Shown: in pieces, positions 1-7,396 of the stretch
Numbering within the stretch: the stretch's first letter is position 1
Layout: every line of letters begins with the position of its first letter
IMG/VR virus record: IMGVR_UViG_3300037502_002031
Coordinates: 1-48,940 of that record
Length of the DNA: 48,940 bases
Direction: 5' to 3' (one strand)
Origin: a virus
Program-made: the position numbers and the translations under genes
Notes under the pieces: model-generated
Database searches by the model: none
Told to the model about the DNA's origin: nothing
The model's input: the letters and a program-made list of their open reading frames with translations, nothing else

Positions 1-1648
1 TCCAACGAATGGACAACTGACCCGACACGGTGATTGCTTCTGCGATCTCCTCATCGTAATATCGGAAGTACTCGTTGCCACAAGCACCGAACGCGGAGTT
101 CAACTGAATCTTGCGAACCAACTGAAAATTGTGAAACTTTGAGATGTCGTTCTTCAGCCGTGCAACCTCTGCGGGATCAGGATTGTCGCCCAATGACTTC
201 AGGGTTCTTTTTGCATCAAGCAACTTGCCCTTGTACATCTTGCGCTCTTGGTACATCTTGTCCATCAGGCGAGGCAAAACTCCGAATGTATCGCGCCTGA
301 AGGTCACGCAATTGGCAGCAACGGAAAGGTCACGCGACCGCATACGAGCCATGTACGCCCCCGCAGGAGTTCCTTCACGCGCACCCGAAAGGAATTCATC
401 CACCGTATGTGCGTTGCGCTTGCCATCTGCGGTCTTGGTCTCGGGACTCAGGTTGTACTGCATGATGAGGTGCGGATACAGGCTGTCCAAGTCAAAGGAA
501 GCAACCCATTCGTGCCTACCGACAATCGGTTCCTTGACATACGCACCTTCAAACTTGTCATCCTTCTCCAAGTTGCCACGCTTCATTGGAATGGCAACCT
601 TGTCCTTGCATAGTTCGTGGTAGATGATCGCATCCCATGTGCGGACTTGGGAGAAGACATCGTTCAGATTCACCTTTGCGCTGTAGGCAAGGGCGAGGGC
701 AAGTTCCATCAACTTCAGTTTCTGCTCAAGCCGCTCAACGAGATTGACATCGTGGATGTTATATTCAATGAACCGCTGAAAGTCGTTGGCGTAGAAGTCA
801 GAAAGCGAACCCTCGTATGCAATCTTGCGGTCGCCCAACTCAACGAAGGCAATATGATCCAACTTGTACGAGGCTTGCGTGACATAGGTGAACTTGCGGT
901 AGAGATCGAAGTAGTCAAGCGTGGCGATGCCGATCAGGTCGTAGACCTCGTTCTTTCGCTCCATGACCTCCACGATCCTGCTCTTGATCATGCGCCAAGG
1001 CGAGAGTCGCATGGCTTCCTTCTCTCCCAACAGGCGAGTGATGCGGTTCACCAGATAGGGAATGTCGAAGAAGTTGACATTCCAACCCGTGATGATGTCC
1101 AAGTCAAGGGTTTCCCACGCAGCGATGAAGTCACGGAGCATATGCTCCTCGTCCTCGTAGCAGAAGGACTTCACGCTCTTGTCGTTGATCTTGAACTTGC
1201 CTAGACCAAAGACGAATGTATCTCCACGCAACTTGATCGTGATGGCGTTGATGCGCTCGTTGGCGGTATCGATCTGCGGAAATCCTTCCTCGGACTCCGT
1301 TTCGATGTCAATGTAACCGACCCGCAGCAGCGAAGGATCGTAGTCAATCTCGCCCTGAAATTCGTCACCGATGTATTGATAGATGTAATCCGTGTTGCCG
1401 AATATCTCAAACCCCGAAACATCACGGTACTGATCCACGAACTCACGGCACTCGTTGATGCCGCCAGGCTTGAATTCCTCCAAAAGGCGACCATCAAGCG
1501 TGTGCCACTCTCCCTTGCCCGTCTTGCTCGGAACAAACAGAGTAGGCTCATATGGAACACGCTCGTGGACACGCTTGCCGTTTGAGTCGTACCCGCGATG
1601 CAGGATGCTGTTGCCGCGAACAAAGATGTGGGTGTAGAATGGCTTCAC
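1..1648 (-). CDS. 43: DNA polymerase, family B, T4 gp43-like (3' end cut by window)
   Basis: Replicative family B DNA polymerase with 3'-5' exonuclease. About 549 codons are present; the C-terminal third, including the palm DTD motif, lies beyond base 1. Visible motifs: Exo I DIETE (about residue 113), Exo II NVNFFDIPY, Exo III YNIHD, polymerase motif A DLDSLYPHL and motif B with NSAFG. The N-terminus aligns by eye with T4 gp43 throughout. The start is GTG at 1648-1646, since no ATG is in phase at the N-terminus, and it overlaps the stop of the upstream methyltransferase as GTGA, so translation is probably coupled. It is the last gene seen of the replication operon that begins with the sliding clamp. 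Identity is secure; the exact start is slightly less so. Confidence 0.97.
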   Translation of the reverse strand, partial: MKPFYTHIFVRGNSILHRGYDSNGKRVHERVPYEPTLFVPSKTGKGEWHTLDGRLLEEFKPGGINECREFVDQYRDVSGFEIFGNTDYIYQYIGDEFQGEIDYDPSLLRVGYIDIETESEEGFPQIDTANERINAITIKLRGDTFVFGLGKFKINDKSVKSFCYEDEEHMLRDFIAAWETLDLDIITGWNVNFFDIPYLVNRITRLLGEKEAMRLSPWRMIKSRIVEVMERKNEVYDLIGIATLDYFDLYRKFTYVTQASYKLDHIAFVELGDRKIAYEGSLSDFYANDFQRFIEYNIHDVNLVERLEQKLKLMELALALAYSAKVNLNDVFSQVRTWDAIIYHELCKDKVAIPMKRGNLEKDDKFEGAYVKEPIVGRHEWVASFDLDSLYPHLIMQYNLSPETKTADGKRNAHTVDEFLSGAREGTPAGAYMARMRSRDLSVAANCVTFRRDTFGVLPRLMDKMYQERKMYKGKLLDAKRTLKSLGDNPDPAEVARLKNDISKFHNFQLVRKIQLNSAFGACGNEYFRYYDEEIAEAITVSGQLSIRW

Positions 1649-2808
1649 GCTAGAAAGTCTGACAGAGTTTGCGGAACGGATTCCTTGATACGGTCTTCCG
1701 CAATCTTGACATACTCAGGATTGAGTTCCGTACCAATATAGTTCCTTCCGTTCTTCAATGCAACTACAGCAGTAGTGCCGCTGCCCGTAAATGGGTCAAA
1801 AACTACACACGGAGAAATGTCTGCTTGGCAATCACACGATGCCCCCCAACCGATTGTTTTGCTGTGACAAATCGGACCTCTCCTGATGTCCTTTGTTTCT
1901 CCGCCGCCCTGTAGATTTGATCCGTGCTTGCCCTCTGGCATATTGCCGCTTTTACCAGAACCACTTTCAAATGTTCTGTTTACTTCAACTTCACGGATGT
2001 ACGGTGCGCCACATTTTGAACAGCAGCCATGTGCGCTAGTTCCTGCAAGAACGCACGGCATGATCAGGTCTTCAGGATACACCGCAAAGTGTGCGCCCTT
2101 GTAGCCCTTAGCGTTCACCGTCCATACCGACCGCTTGTTTTTCAGCGGATTGTCTTCCCATTCCTTGCCCTTCAGTCCGTGGTGCTTTAGTTTGGGATCG
2201 GTAGTTCCGTCACGCATCTCAGAACGGTCGCGGGTTCCCCAATTACGAGCGGGTTCCTTCACGGCTTCGTGATCGTAATAGTAGTGCGGTTTCTTGGACA
2301 GCAGGAAAATGTATTCGTGCGCCTTCGTGCAACGATCTTCCACGCTTTCAGGCATGGGGTTTGGCTTGTTCCAAATGATGTCCTGACGGAGATACCACCC
2401 GTCTGCTTGCAGCGCAAAGGCTACGCGCCACGGAATGCCGATCAAGTCCTTCGTCTTCAAGCCCTTCTGATCCTTGCGGTTGGCGGGAACAAAGTCTGAA
2501 GGCATTCCGCGCTGACCACCCTGCGTCTGTGGAGGCGGGGCGCAGTTCTTTGCGCTCATGTACGAGTCGCCAAGGTTCAGCCACAGAGTTCCGTCATCGC
2601 GCAGGATGCGGCGCACCTCGCGGAACACCTCCACCATCTTCTGCACATAGCCCTCAACGGTATCCTCCTGACCGATCTCGCTGTCCCCGCCACCGTAGTC
2701 GCGGAGTCCGAAATACGGCGGGGATGTAATGCAAGTCTGAACGCAACCGTCTGGCAGCGTCTTCATGCCTGTGATGCAGTCTCCGAGAATGATCTTGTGG
2801 GTGTTCAT
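1645..2808 (-). CDS. DNA methyltransferase, N6-adenine/N4-cytosine type (beta class)
   Basis: SAM-dependent DNA amino-methyltransferase, 387 aa. Catalytic motif IV TSPPY is near residue 29 and the SAM-binding motif DPFTGSGTT is near residue 342; this order (IV before I) is that of the beta class (N6_N4_Mtase fold). A Cys-rich insert (CCSKCG ... CDC) between them probably binds zinc. TSPPY is common in both N4-cytosine and N6-adenine enzymes, so the modified base is not settled. No restriction endonuclease is adjacent, so self-protection against host restriction or regulation is likely (inference). It overlaps the SpeD-like gene by 4 bp (ATGA) and the polymerase by 4 bp; both SpeD-like proteins and methylases are linked to SAM chemistry. 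Confidence 0.93.
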   Translation of the reverse strand: MNTHKIILGDCITGMKTLPDGCVQTCITSPPYFGLRDYGGGDSEIGQEDTVEGYVQKMVEVFREVRRILRDDGTLWLNLGDSYMSAKNCAPPPQTQGGQRGMPSDFVPANRKDQKGLKTKDLIGIPWRVAFALQADGWYLRQDIIWNKPNPMPESVEDRCTKAHEYIFLLSKKPHYYYDHEAVKEPARNWGTRDRSEMRDGTTDPKLKHHGLKGKEWEDNPLKNKRSVWTVNAKGYKGAHFAVYPEDLIMPCVLAGTSAHGCCSKCGAPYIREVEVNRTFESGSGKSGNMPEGKHGSNLQGGGETKDIRRGPICHSKTIGWGASCDCQADISPCVVFDPFTGSGTTAVVALKNGRNYIGTELNPEYVKIAEDRIKESVPQTLSDFLA

Positions 2809-3200
2809 GCAATATCTCCGTACCCCTTGCCGCGTACAAAGAAGTTCTCTTCGTGTGCTTCAAAACCAAAGCACTCCCAAGCGTATTCACGAATAACGCT
2901 CCGATCAAACTTGTTGCAGGAGTACACATCAAGCGTGATGAACCGCTTTGGCTCCATTGAGTGAATCTGAATGCCGCTCTCAATGAGTGGAACCCATCCA
3001 CTCACTCCTGCCTTGTCGGGGTACAGTTCCGTGCCGTGGTTTGTGGGACCGTGCATCACCACGGGCTGACTCATGCGGGTCATGCCGATTCTGTCCACTA
3101 CGCGCTCAAGAAAGCGGTAGTGGAGTTCTAGATCATCGGCTGCACCGATGCGGCAGTTGTACATATCAAGGTAATACGAATATCCGAATGGCTTGCTCAT
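2805..3200 (-). CDS. S-adenosylmethionine decarboxylase (SpeD/AdoMetDC)-like protein
   Basis: Small pyruvoyl-enzyme proenzyme homologue, 131 aa, about the size of bacterial class 1b AdoMetDC. The maturation and catalytic residues fall at family spacing: Glu74-Ser75 (self-cleavage, Ser becoming the pyruvoyl group), His80 (+5) and Cys95 (+20), inside the segments LIESGIQIH and DVYSC. AdoMetDC makes decarboxylated SAM for spermidine synthesis, but the family also includes ornithine and arginine decarboxylases, so the substrate is open. The residue after the pyruvoyl Ser is Gly where the usual AdoMetDC motif has His. speD homologues are known in T4-like cyanophages. It overlaps groES-like and methylase genes by 4 bp on each side. 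Confidence 0.85.
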   Translation of the reverse strand: MSKPFGYSYYLDMYNCRIGAADDLELHYRFLERVVDRIGMTRMSQPVVMHGPTNHGTELYPDKAGVSGWVPLIESGIQIHSMEPKRFITLDVYSCNKFDRSVIREYAWECFGFEAHEENFFVRGKGYGDIA

Positions 3201-3469
3201 TGCTCTCTTTCCACGGCTAGGATGTCATCCTGATGGATCAAATCCATGCTAGCATACCCGCGACCCTTGCCCTTTGTCAAGTCCCAAAGCACCATGTCGC
3301 CAACCTTGATGTCCTCGGTGATCTTGTCACCGATGGCTATGACCTTGCTCCAAATGTTTGGATTGGTGATCTTCTCCTTGTAGATGATGCCTGACTCCGT
3401 GGTCTTCTCCTTGCCTAGACCTTCAGTCTGCACCGCGACCCACTTGCCGATTGCTCTGAACTTGCTCAT
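3197..3469 (-). CDS. GroES-like co-chaperonin (functional analogue of T4 gp31)
   Basis: 90 aa protein with the GroES beta-barrel pattern: an N-terminal strand ending KWVAVQTEG, a mobile-loop region with TTESGIIY where GroES has its GGI loop, then VIAIGDKI, VKVGD-like IKVGDMVLWD and the terminal HQDDILAV (compare GroES ESDILAI). It would cap host GroEL for folding of phage proteins, as T4 gp31 does for the major capsid protein. The ATG at 3469 is chosen over upstream in-frame codons because AAAAAAGGAATTGAA provides a ribosome site and the GroES fold starts here. It overlaps the stop of the lysozyme gene by 4 bp. Confidence 0.88.
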   Translation of the reverse strand: MSKFRAIGKWVAVQTEGLGKEKTTESGIIYKEKITNPNIWSKVIAIGDKITEDIKVGDMVLWDLTKGKGRGYASMDLIHQDDILAVEREQ

Positions 3470-3897
3470 TTCAATTCCTTTTTTACCTTTTTCCAATATT
3501 TCAAAGTTCCGCTGCGGAGATGCCCCTTCGGTCCGCCATTGTGAATCCGAGCCAACTGCTCGTCCGTGGCATCCTTGGGAGCATAGCGATCCCAATATGC
3601 AAGGATGATGCGCTTGGCATACACATCATTCTTGCAGTCCTCGTACTTGCCGCCGATGCTTTTGTCATGCTCAACGGCATCTTGCCAATAGGTTCGCCAA
3701 ATCTGAAACGAACCGATTGCCTTGCCGTTGTCTCCAACGGCGTTTGAATCACCGCGTGTTTCGACCTGACGAATGGCTTCCAAGAGTCTCGCGTAGCGAG
3801 TCGATTGGGGACTGGTTGCCGCTAGCGAGAGGAATGCCGTTGCGATAATAGCCACCGTCCATAGGATCCTGTACGATGCACTCTTGGATGAAATCAT
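3466..3897 (-). CDS. Membrane-anchored lysozyme-like muralytic enzyme (candidate endolysin)
   Basis: 143 aa. A short basic N-terminus is followed by a hydrophobic segment at residues about 11-27, a secretion signal or signal-anchor-release segment, then a lysozyme-superfamily domain. The domain has the candidate catalytic Glu46 in RQVETRGD, then GSFQIWRTYW and a terminal HNGG, a layout seen in small lysozymes and lytic transglycosylases. It should cut peptidoglycan in the periplasm after export. The start at 3897 is chosen for its AGAAGGGA ribosome site; this puts the first 149 bp inside the end of the preceding gene. Alternative: a virion-associated or non-lysis hydrolase. Confidence 0.75.
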   Translation of the reverse strand: MISSKSASYRILWTVAIIATAFLSLAATSPQSTRYARLLEAIRQVETRGDSNAVGDNGKAIGSFQIWRTYWQDAVEHDKSIGGKYEDCKNDVYAKRIILAYWDRYAPKDATDEQLARIHNGGPKGHLRSGTLKYWKKVKKELK

Positions 3898-4312
3898 TGC
3901 TGTTATTTCCCTTCTTTGGGGCTTCCCGAAGAAACTGCACTTGCCCCTTATTCTCATCGACAACCTTGCCGCCGCAGCATGAATTTTTTGCAGAATTCTT
4001 CTTATCGGTCACATATGCATAGAGAAGGACCGAATAATTGATCATGTCAAGAATCGTATCCTCAAGCGATTCGTCCTTGACTTCAAACTTGCCAGCCTCC
4101 ATGAAGGATGACAATCTGCTCATCTTGTCGGTCATTCGAACGAGCATTCCCGATTCGGTCTTGCAGATTCCCATCGACTCCACGCGAGTGAAGTTTGCGA
4201 ATGGTTCGACTCCCTGATGTCCTGCATAGTCTGCGTTCTTCTTACGCATGAGGCTACGGGACTTGTCGCAGAGCGTTTCGTGTGTCTTAAGAAGTTCTTC
4301 GCGGTTCATCAT
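3749..4312 (-). CDS. Nucleotide-modification-associated domain protein (DUF1599/MazG-like)
   Basis: 187 aa. Residues about 1-105 match the DUF1599 (nucleotide modification associated domain 1) pattern: KNADYAG, PFANFTRVE, MLVRMTDKMSRL and DESLEDTILDMINY, a helical fold related to MazG/dUTPase-type NTP pyrophosphohydrolases with acidic metal-binding residues. It sits directly after dUTPase, consistent with a role in dNTP pools or in base-modification chemistry (inference). The last 75 or so residues are low in recognisable structure, contain a CCGG cluster, and overlap the lysozyme gene in another frame. Two adjacent ATGs start it, overlapping the dUTPase stop. Confidence 0.75.
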   Translation of the reverse strand: MMNREELLKTHETLCDKSRSLMRKKNADYAGHQGVEPFANFTRVESMGICKTESGMLVRMTDKMSRLSSFMEAGKFEVKDESLEDTILDMINYSVLLYAYVTDKKNSAKNSCCGGKVVDENKGQVQFLREAPKKGNNSNDFIQECIVQDPMDGGYYRNGIPLASGNQSPIDSLRETLGSHSSGRNTR

Positions 4313-4833
4313 GAAATTCCTGTTGAGCCAAAGCCACCCGCTCTGCTCGTCTTTTGCTTGATGTCCTCGTTGGTGGTTGCGAGGTTGTAGTAAAGCACGG
4401 GAACCATCTCGGCTTGAGCGATTCGGTCACCGTGATTGATCTTGATGGGAATGTTGCTGACATTCAGAACGATGATCTTTGTCTCGTCCGTATAGTCGGA
4501 ATCGATCACGCCTTCCGCATTTGCCATGACAAGTCCTGCCTTGAGAGCAAGACCCGAACGCGCATGAATGCGAACCGAATGACCAACGGGAATGTCAAAG
4601 ACAATCCCTGTCGGGATCATCATTCTTTCGCCTGGATGGACTACGGTCGTGAACTTTCCCTCTGCGTCTTTGATGACGGGGGTTGCGATCTTCTGCGAAT
4701 CCGCATCATAGCCTTCGATTCGCGTTGAGTTGGGAATGAAGAACGCCCGAAGATCGAAGCAAGCAGATTCCTCGGAAGCAAAGGTCAGGTCGTGGACATC
4801 AGGGTGCAGTTTGCGATACTTCAGGATGCTCAT
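4309..4833 (-). CDS. dut: dUTP diphosphatase (dUTPase)
   Basis: Trimeric dUTPase family, 174 aa, hydrolysing dUTP to dUMP to keep uracil out of phage DNA. All five motifs are visible: FDLRA (1), HARSGLA (2), GVIDSDYTDE (3, with substrate Tyr/Asp), GDRIAQA (4) and the C-terminal arm RAGGFGSTG (5). The ATG at 4833 is preferred to the in-frame TTG at 4872 because a perfect sigma70-like promoter (TTGACT, 17 bp, TACAAT) lies between them, placing the mRNA start only a few bases upstream of this ATG. It can also be read from the operon. Insertions between motifs 1 and 2 make it longer than E. coli Dut. Confidence 0.95.
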   Translation of the reverse strand: MSILKYRKLHPDVHDLTFASEESACFDLRAFFIPNSTRIEGYDADSQKIATPVIKDAEGKFTTVVHPGERMMIPTGIVFDIPVGHSVRIHARSGLALKAGLVMANAEGVIDSDYTDETKIIVLNVSNIPIKINHGDRIAQAEMVPVLYYNLATTNEDIKQKTSRAGGFGSTGIS

Positions 4834-4843
4834 AGTGTAGGGA

Positions 4844-4872
4844 ATTGTACCGCAGAAAAGTGTATCAGTCAA
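4844..4872 (-). promoter_or_regulatory. Sigma70-like promoter inside operon, before dut
   Basis: -35 TTGACT (4872-4867), 17 bp spacer, -10 TACAAT (4849-4844). The dut ATG is 10 bp past the -10, so the transcript would be leaderless or carry a leader of a few bases. Confidence 0.75.
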
Positions 4873-5275
4873 GAGGCTCTGCGTTCTTTTTCCTTCCGAT
4901 GTTGTACTTCGGAACGAGTTCCCAATCCTTCTTTTCCCCGTGAGGGAGTATTTTCAAATATGAAACGGGTACTGTCAGTTCCTTGCTCTTCGCAGGATTT
5001 ACAAGGGTCACAAGTCCCCACTCTGCCAAGAGGTTTGCAATCGTGTTTCTGCGGGCTTGGTCGCTTTCGGGGAATGTGGTTGGCATTCCATCAAGCATGA
5101 ACAATTCCTTGAAATGGACGATATAGTACTTACCCTTCTTATGAAGAATATGGCAGGACTGATAGAGTTTATTTTCTGTCTTTGAGGAAATGCCGATGCG
5201 GGTCAGCGTTTCCTTTACCTTTAGGAAGTTCTCTTGCTGTGGCAGAGTCACTTCAATGAAGTTTGATAAATCCAT
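4865..5275 (-). CDS. regA: RegA translational repressor
   Basis: 136 aa RNA-binding repressor that shuts off translation of early mRNAs by binding over their start regions. It aligns by eye with T4 RegA over nearly its whole length, for example LKVKETLTRIGI, LYQSCHIL, KKGKYYIVHFKE, NLLAEWGL and ELVPKYNIG, with a short C-terminal extension. It lies between gene 62 and dut/43, as in T4 (62-regA-43). A CTAAATA box about 30 bp upstream and an AGGAG-like site precede its ATG. Confidence 0.95.
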   Translation of the reverse strand: MDLSNFIEVTLPQQENFLKVKETLTRIGISSKTENKLYQSCHILHKKGKYYIVHFKELFMLDGMPTTFPESDQARRNTIANLLAEWGLVTLVNPAKSKELTVPVSYLKILPHGEKKDWELVPKYNIGRKKNAEPLD

Positions 5276-5305
5276 GACGATTCTCCTGAATGTCGTAACA
5301 GGAGG

Positions 5306-5312
5306 TATTTAG
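5306..5312 (-). promoter_or_regulatory. T4-type late promoter box before regA
   Basis: CTAAATA on the minus strand, about 30 bp upstream of the regA ATG. Matches the core of the T4 late promoter (TATAAATA). Position upstream of an early-type gene makes this one less certain than others. Confidence 0.4.
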
Positions 5313-5324
5313 TCATGGGCAACT

Positions 5325-5714
5325 TTAAGACTTTTTTGTCCCGCCCTTGTTGGTTTTTGCCTTGATTTCCGCAACATCCTTGTCCGTCAGCATGGAGGCG
5401 TATTCCGAAGCCCTGCGGCGGCTGACACCATAATACTCAACGATCAGGTCTTCGATCTCATCCTGCTCTGCCTTGATCCACTTTGAGTATCTCTTCTTCT
5501 TTCTGACGGTCGAATACAGATAATCGTACTGCATCCTCTTGTCAAGGAAGGGAACCACATTCATCTCGTTTGCCGCAAGGATGGTATCGGGAGTGAACGA
5601 CAACCCCCTATTCACCAGAAAAGCATTGTACTGCTTCTCCAAGTCCCCGTTGTCCGCAAGGATGTGTCCTGTCTTCTCGTTTATGCTCTTCACGAACTCA
5701 AATGGATTCATCAT
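5325..5714 (-). CDS. 62: Clamp loader small subunit, T4 gp62-like
   Basis: 129 aa, shorter than T4 gp62 (187 aa) but carrying its conserved C-terminal core: MQYDYLYSTVRKKKRYSKW matches FNYLMAAVPRGKRYGKW of T4, followed by the helical region up to SMLTDKD. It partners with gp44 to load the gp45 clamp. Start is one of two tandem ATGs at 5714/5711 behind GAGAGG; an in-frame GTG at 5723, overlapping the upstream stop as GTGA, is also possible. Position before regA is as in T4. Confidence 0.88.
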   Translation of the reverse strand: MMNPFEFVKSINEKTGHILADNGDLEKQYNAFLVNRGLSFTPDTILAANEMNVVPFLDKRMQYDYLYSTVRKKKRYSKWIKAEQDEIEDLIVEYYGVSRRRASEYASMLTDKDVAEIKAKTNKGGTKKS

Positions 5715-5719
5715 TCCTC

Positions 5720-6439
5720 TCACTTTTCATCTTCAACATTTGAAATGTCATCAATCTCATCATCTGCCTTGATCGATACGATCAGCCTAACGGGAATGTA
5801 CACCCACTTATTGTTGCTTGCATCGAAAAATGAATGCAGCAAGAAAGCATCGTATGCATTTATGCCATGATACCTATCGATCAATGGTGCTTCAACAAAC
5901 TCGTCCCCGACCGAGGCAAGACGATGCTTTGCCGATATCTTCTTTCTCTTTCCGTCCAAATCCTCGTATTCTATTTCCAAGGTCTTTGGGCTTATCTTCG
6001 TGAGGATGGCATCAAGCCAACGAGAAAACATCACCTCGGATGCGCCAGCCAATTCAAAAAGAGTGGTAACTTCATCCACTATCTTTGCCTGGCTCTTGGT
6101 TGCCTTCATCGCAAAGTAGTCCTCCCTTTCGGTGAGGAAGGACTTTCTGACCTTTTCACACTCCTCCAAGTAGGAAGCATAATCGTACTTGCTTGAGAGA
6201 TTTTCAACAATATGAACTGTCCTGTCCAACTCATCGTCAGTCAGGTCTTGGCTCATCTGTATGACGCGCTGGACTGGATTGGTCAATCCGTCAACGGTGA
6301 CGAGTTCCCTCCGAAGGCTTTCATTGACTTCGGAGATGCGAGAACGGTACTCTTCGATGAATTCCTTGATCTTATACTTCTTGTTGATCAGATGAATTGA
6401 GATCGAAAGATCGTAGAGGCTCGGTATTTTTTTGTCCAT
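5720..6439 (-). CDS. Unknown protein inserted between clamp-loader genes 44 and 62
   Basis: 239 aa, family not recognised. The N-terminal half is charged and helical (possible coiled coil, residues about 20-115). The C-terminal half contains EYEDLDGKRKKIS, APLIDRYHGINAYDAFLLH and a beta-rich WVYIPVRLIVS segment, ending in an acidic tail. A strong AGAGGAGG ribosome site precedes the ATG, and it overlaps the next gene by 4 bp. T4 has no gene here, so co-expression with the clamp loader suggests a replication or transcription role (inference only). Confidence 0.85.
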   Translation of the reverse strand: MDKKIPSLYDLSISIHLINKKYKIKEFIEEYRSRISEVNESLRRELVTVDGLTNPVQRVIQMSQDLTDDELDRTVHIVENLSSKYDYASYLEECEKVRKSFLTEREDYFAMKATKSQAKIVDEVTTLFELAGASEVMFSRWLDAILTKISPKTLEIEYEDLDGKRKKISAKHRLASVGDEFVEAPLIDRYHGINAYDAFLLHSFFDASNNKWVYIPVRLIVSIKADDEIDDISNVEDEK

Positions 6440-6460
6440 AAGTGCCTCCTCTCATGCCTG

Positions 6461-6467
6461 TATTTAG
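6461..6467 (-). promoter_or_regulatory. T4-type late promoter box between genes 44 and 6439
   Basis: CTAAATA on the minus strand, 22 bp before the ATG at 6439, directly after the stop of gene 44. It would give extra transcription of the downstream genes late. Confidence 0.45.
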
Positions 6468-7396
6468 GTTTTGAAGGCACAATCGGAAGCCAACATCAGG
6501 CAACAAGCGACAAGATTGATTTCCTGATCCGCAACGAATGCCGACTTGTACTGATATTCGGACAGAATCAGAACCGCCTGTGGAATAGAAGACGGCTCTA
6601 TGCTGTCCTGCAATGCATCGTATATTCTACGAAAGATGCCAGCCATCTCCTTGTCGGAATTGTCAACTGCCCACTTGCGAATTGCATTGAAATCCTTCTT
6701 TTGCATCGCATCTATCAGACTCTTGACCGTGATGTCGGATGATGTGGCAAGGATCCCGCTATCGATTGAACCCGATACGGAATACCGCTGAATCAGGTTC
6801 AGCACCTTGCGAAAATCAGGGAAGTTCTTGACAATGAGTTGTGCAACAACCTTCTCATCATATTGAATTCCCTCCGCATCCATGACGAACTTCGCACGGG
6901 CAAGGAATTCCTGTGCAAGCGTTGGCTTCTCCTTTGCAGGAATCTTGAAATCAATGACGGTGCAACGCGAGTGCAGGGGTTCGATGATCCTGCTCTTGAA
7001 GTTGCAAGTCATGATGAAGCGGCAGTTCACCGCGAACTCTTCAATGAACCCGCGAAGGGCGGGTTGGGTAGACTGCGGATTGAGATAGTCAGCCTCGTCA
7101 AGGATGACAACCTTCTTCCCCCCGCCAAGGGCAACGGTTGATGCGAAGTTGCGGATGCGAGTCCGCAACACATCAATACCGCTGTCCTCACTTGCATTGA
7201 CGAACAGGTAATCAATTCCCAATTCGTTGCATAGTGCCTTGGCTACCGTAGTCTTGCCACAACCCGCCCCGCCGTTGAGAATCAGATTCGGAACATCGCC
7301 TGATTTGGCAATGTCCGTGAACATCTGCTTGATGCTCTTCGGAAGAACGCAGTCTTCAATCTTGGTTGGTCTGTATTTCTCAACGAGAAGCGACAT
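6464..7396 (-). CDS. 44: Clamp loader large subunit, T4 gp44-like AAA+ ATPase
   Basis: 310 aa AAA+ ATPase that with gp62 opens and loads the sliding clamp. Walker A GGAGCGKT is at about 42-49, Walker B VVILDEAD at 96-103, and the SRC arginine-finger motif at 143-145, all hallmarks of RFC/gp44 subunits. Length matches T4 gp44 (319 aa). The ATG lies 17 bp inside the end of gene 45, with AAGGTAGCC before it, so translation is coupled to the clamp. Confidence 0.96.
   Translation of the reverse strand: MSLLVEKYRPTKIEDCVLPKSIKQMFTDIAKSGDVPNLILNGGAGCGKTTVAKALCNELGIDYLFVNASEDSGIDVLRTRIRNFASTVALGGGKKVVILDEADYLNPQSTQPALRGFIEEFAVNCRFIMTCNFKSRIIEPLHSRCTVIDFKIPAKEKPTLAQEFLARAKFVMDAEGIQYDEKVVAQLIVKNFPDFRKVLNLIQRYSVSGSIDSGILATSSDITVKSLIDAMQKKDFNAIRKWAVDNSDKEMAGIFRRIYDALQDSIEPSSIPQAVLILSEYQYKSAFVADQEINLVACCLMLASDCAFKT

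Noticed and set aside
617-1204. 195-codon plus-strand frame
   Set aside because: Antisense shadow of the DNA polymerase gene.
1645-2808. Restriction-modification system
   Set aside because: A methylase is present but no adjacent endonuclease; the SNase and endonuclease VII homologues are not sequence-specific restriction enzymes.
4834-4872. Longer dUTPase beginning at an in-frame TTG
   Set aside because: The extension is the promoter itself and lacks a ribosome site; the dUTPase fold starts at the ATG at 4833.
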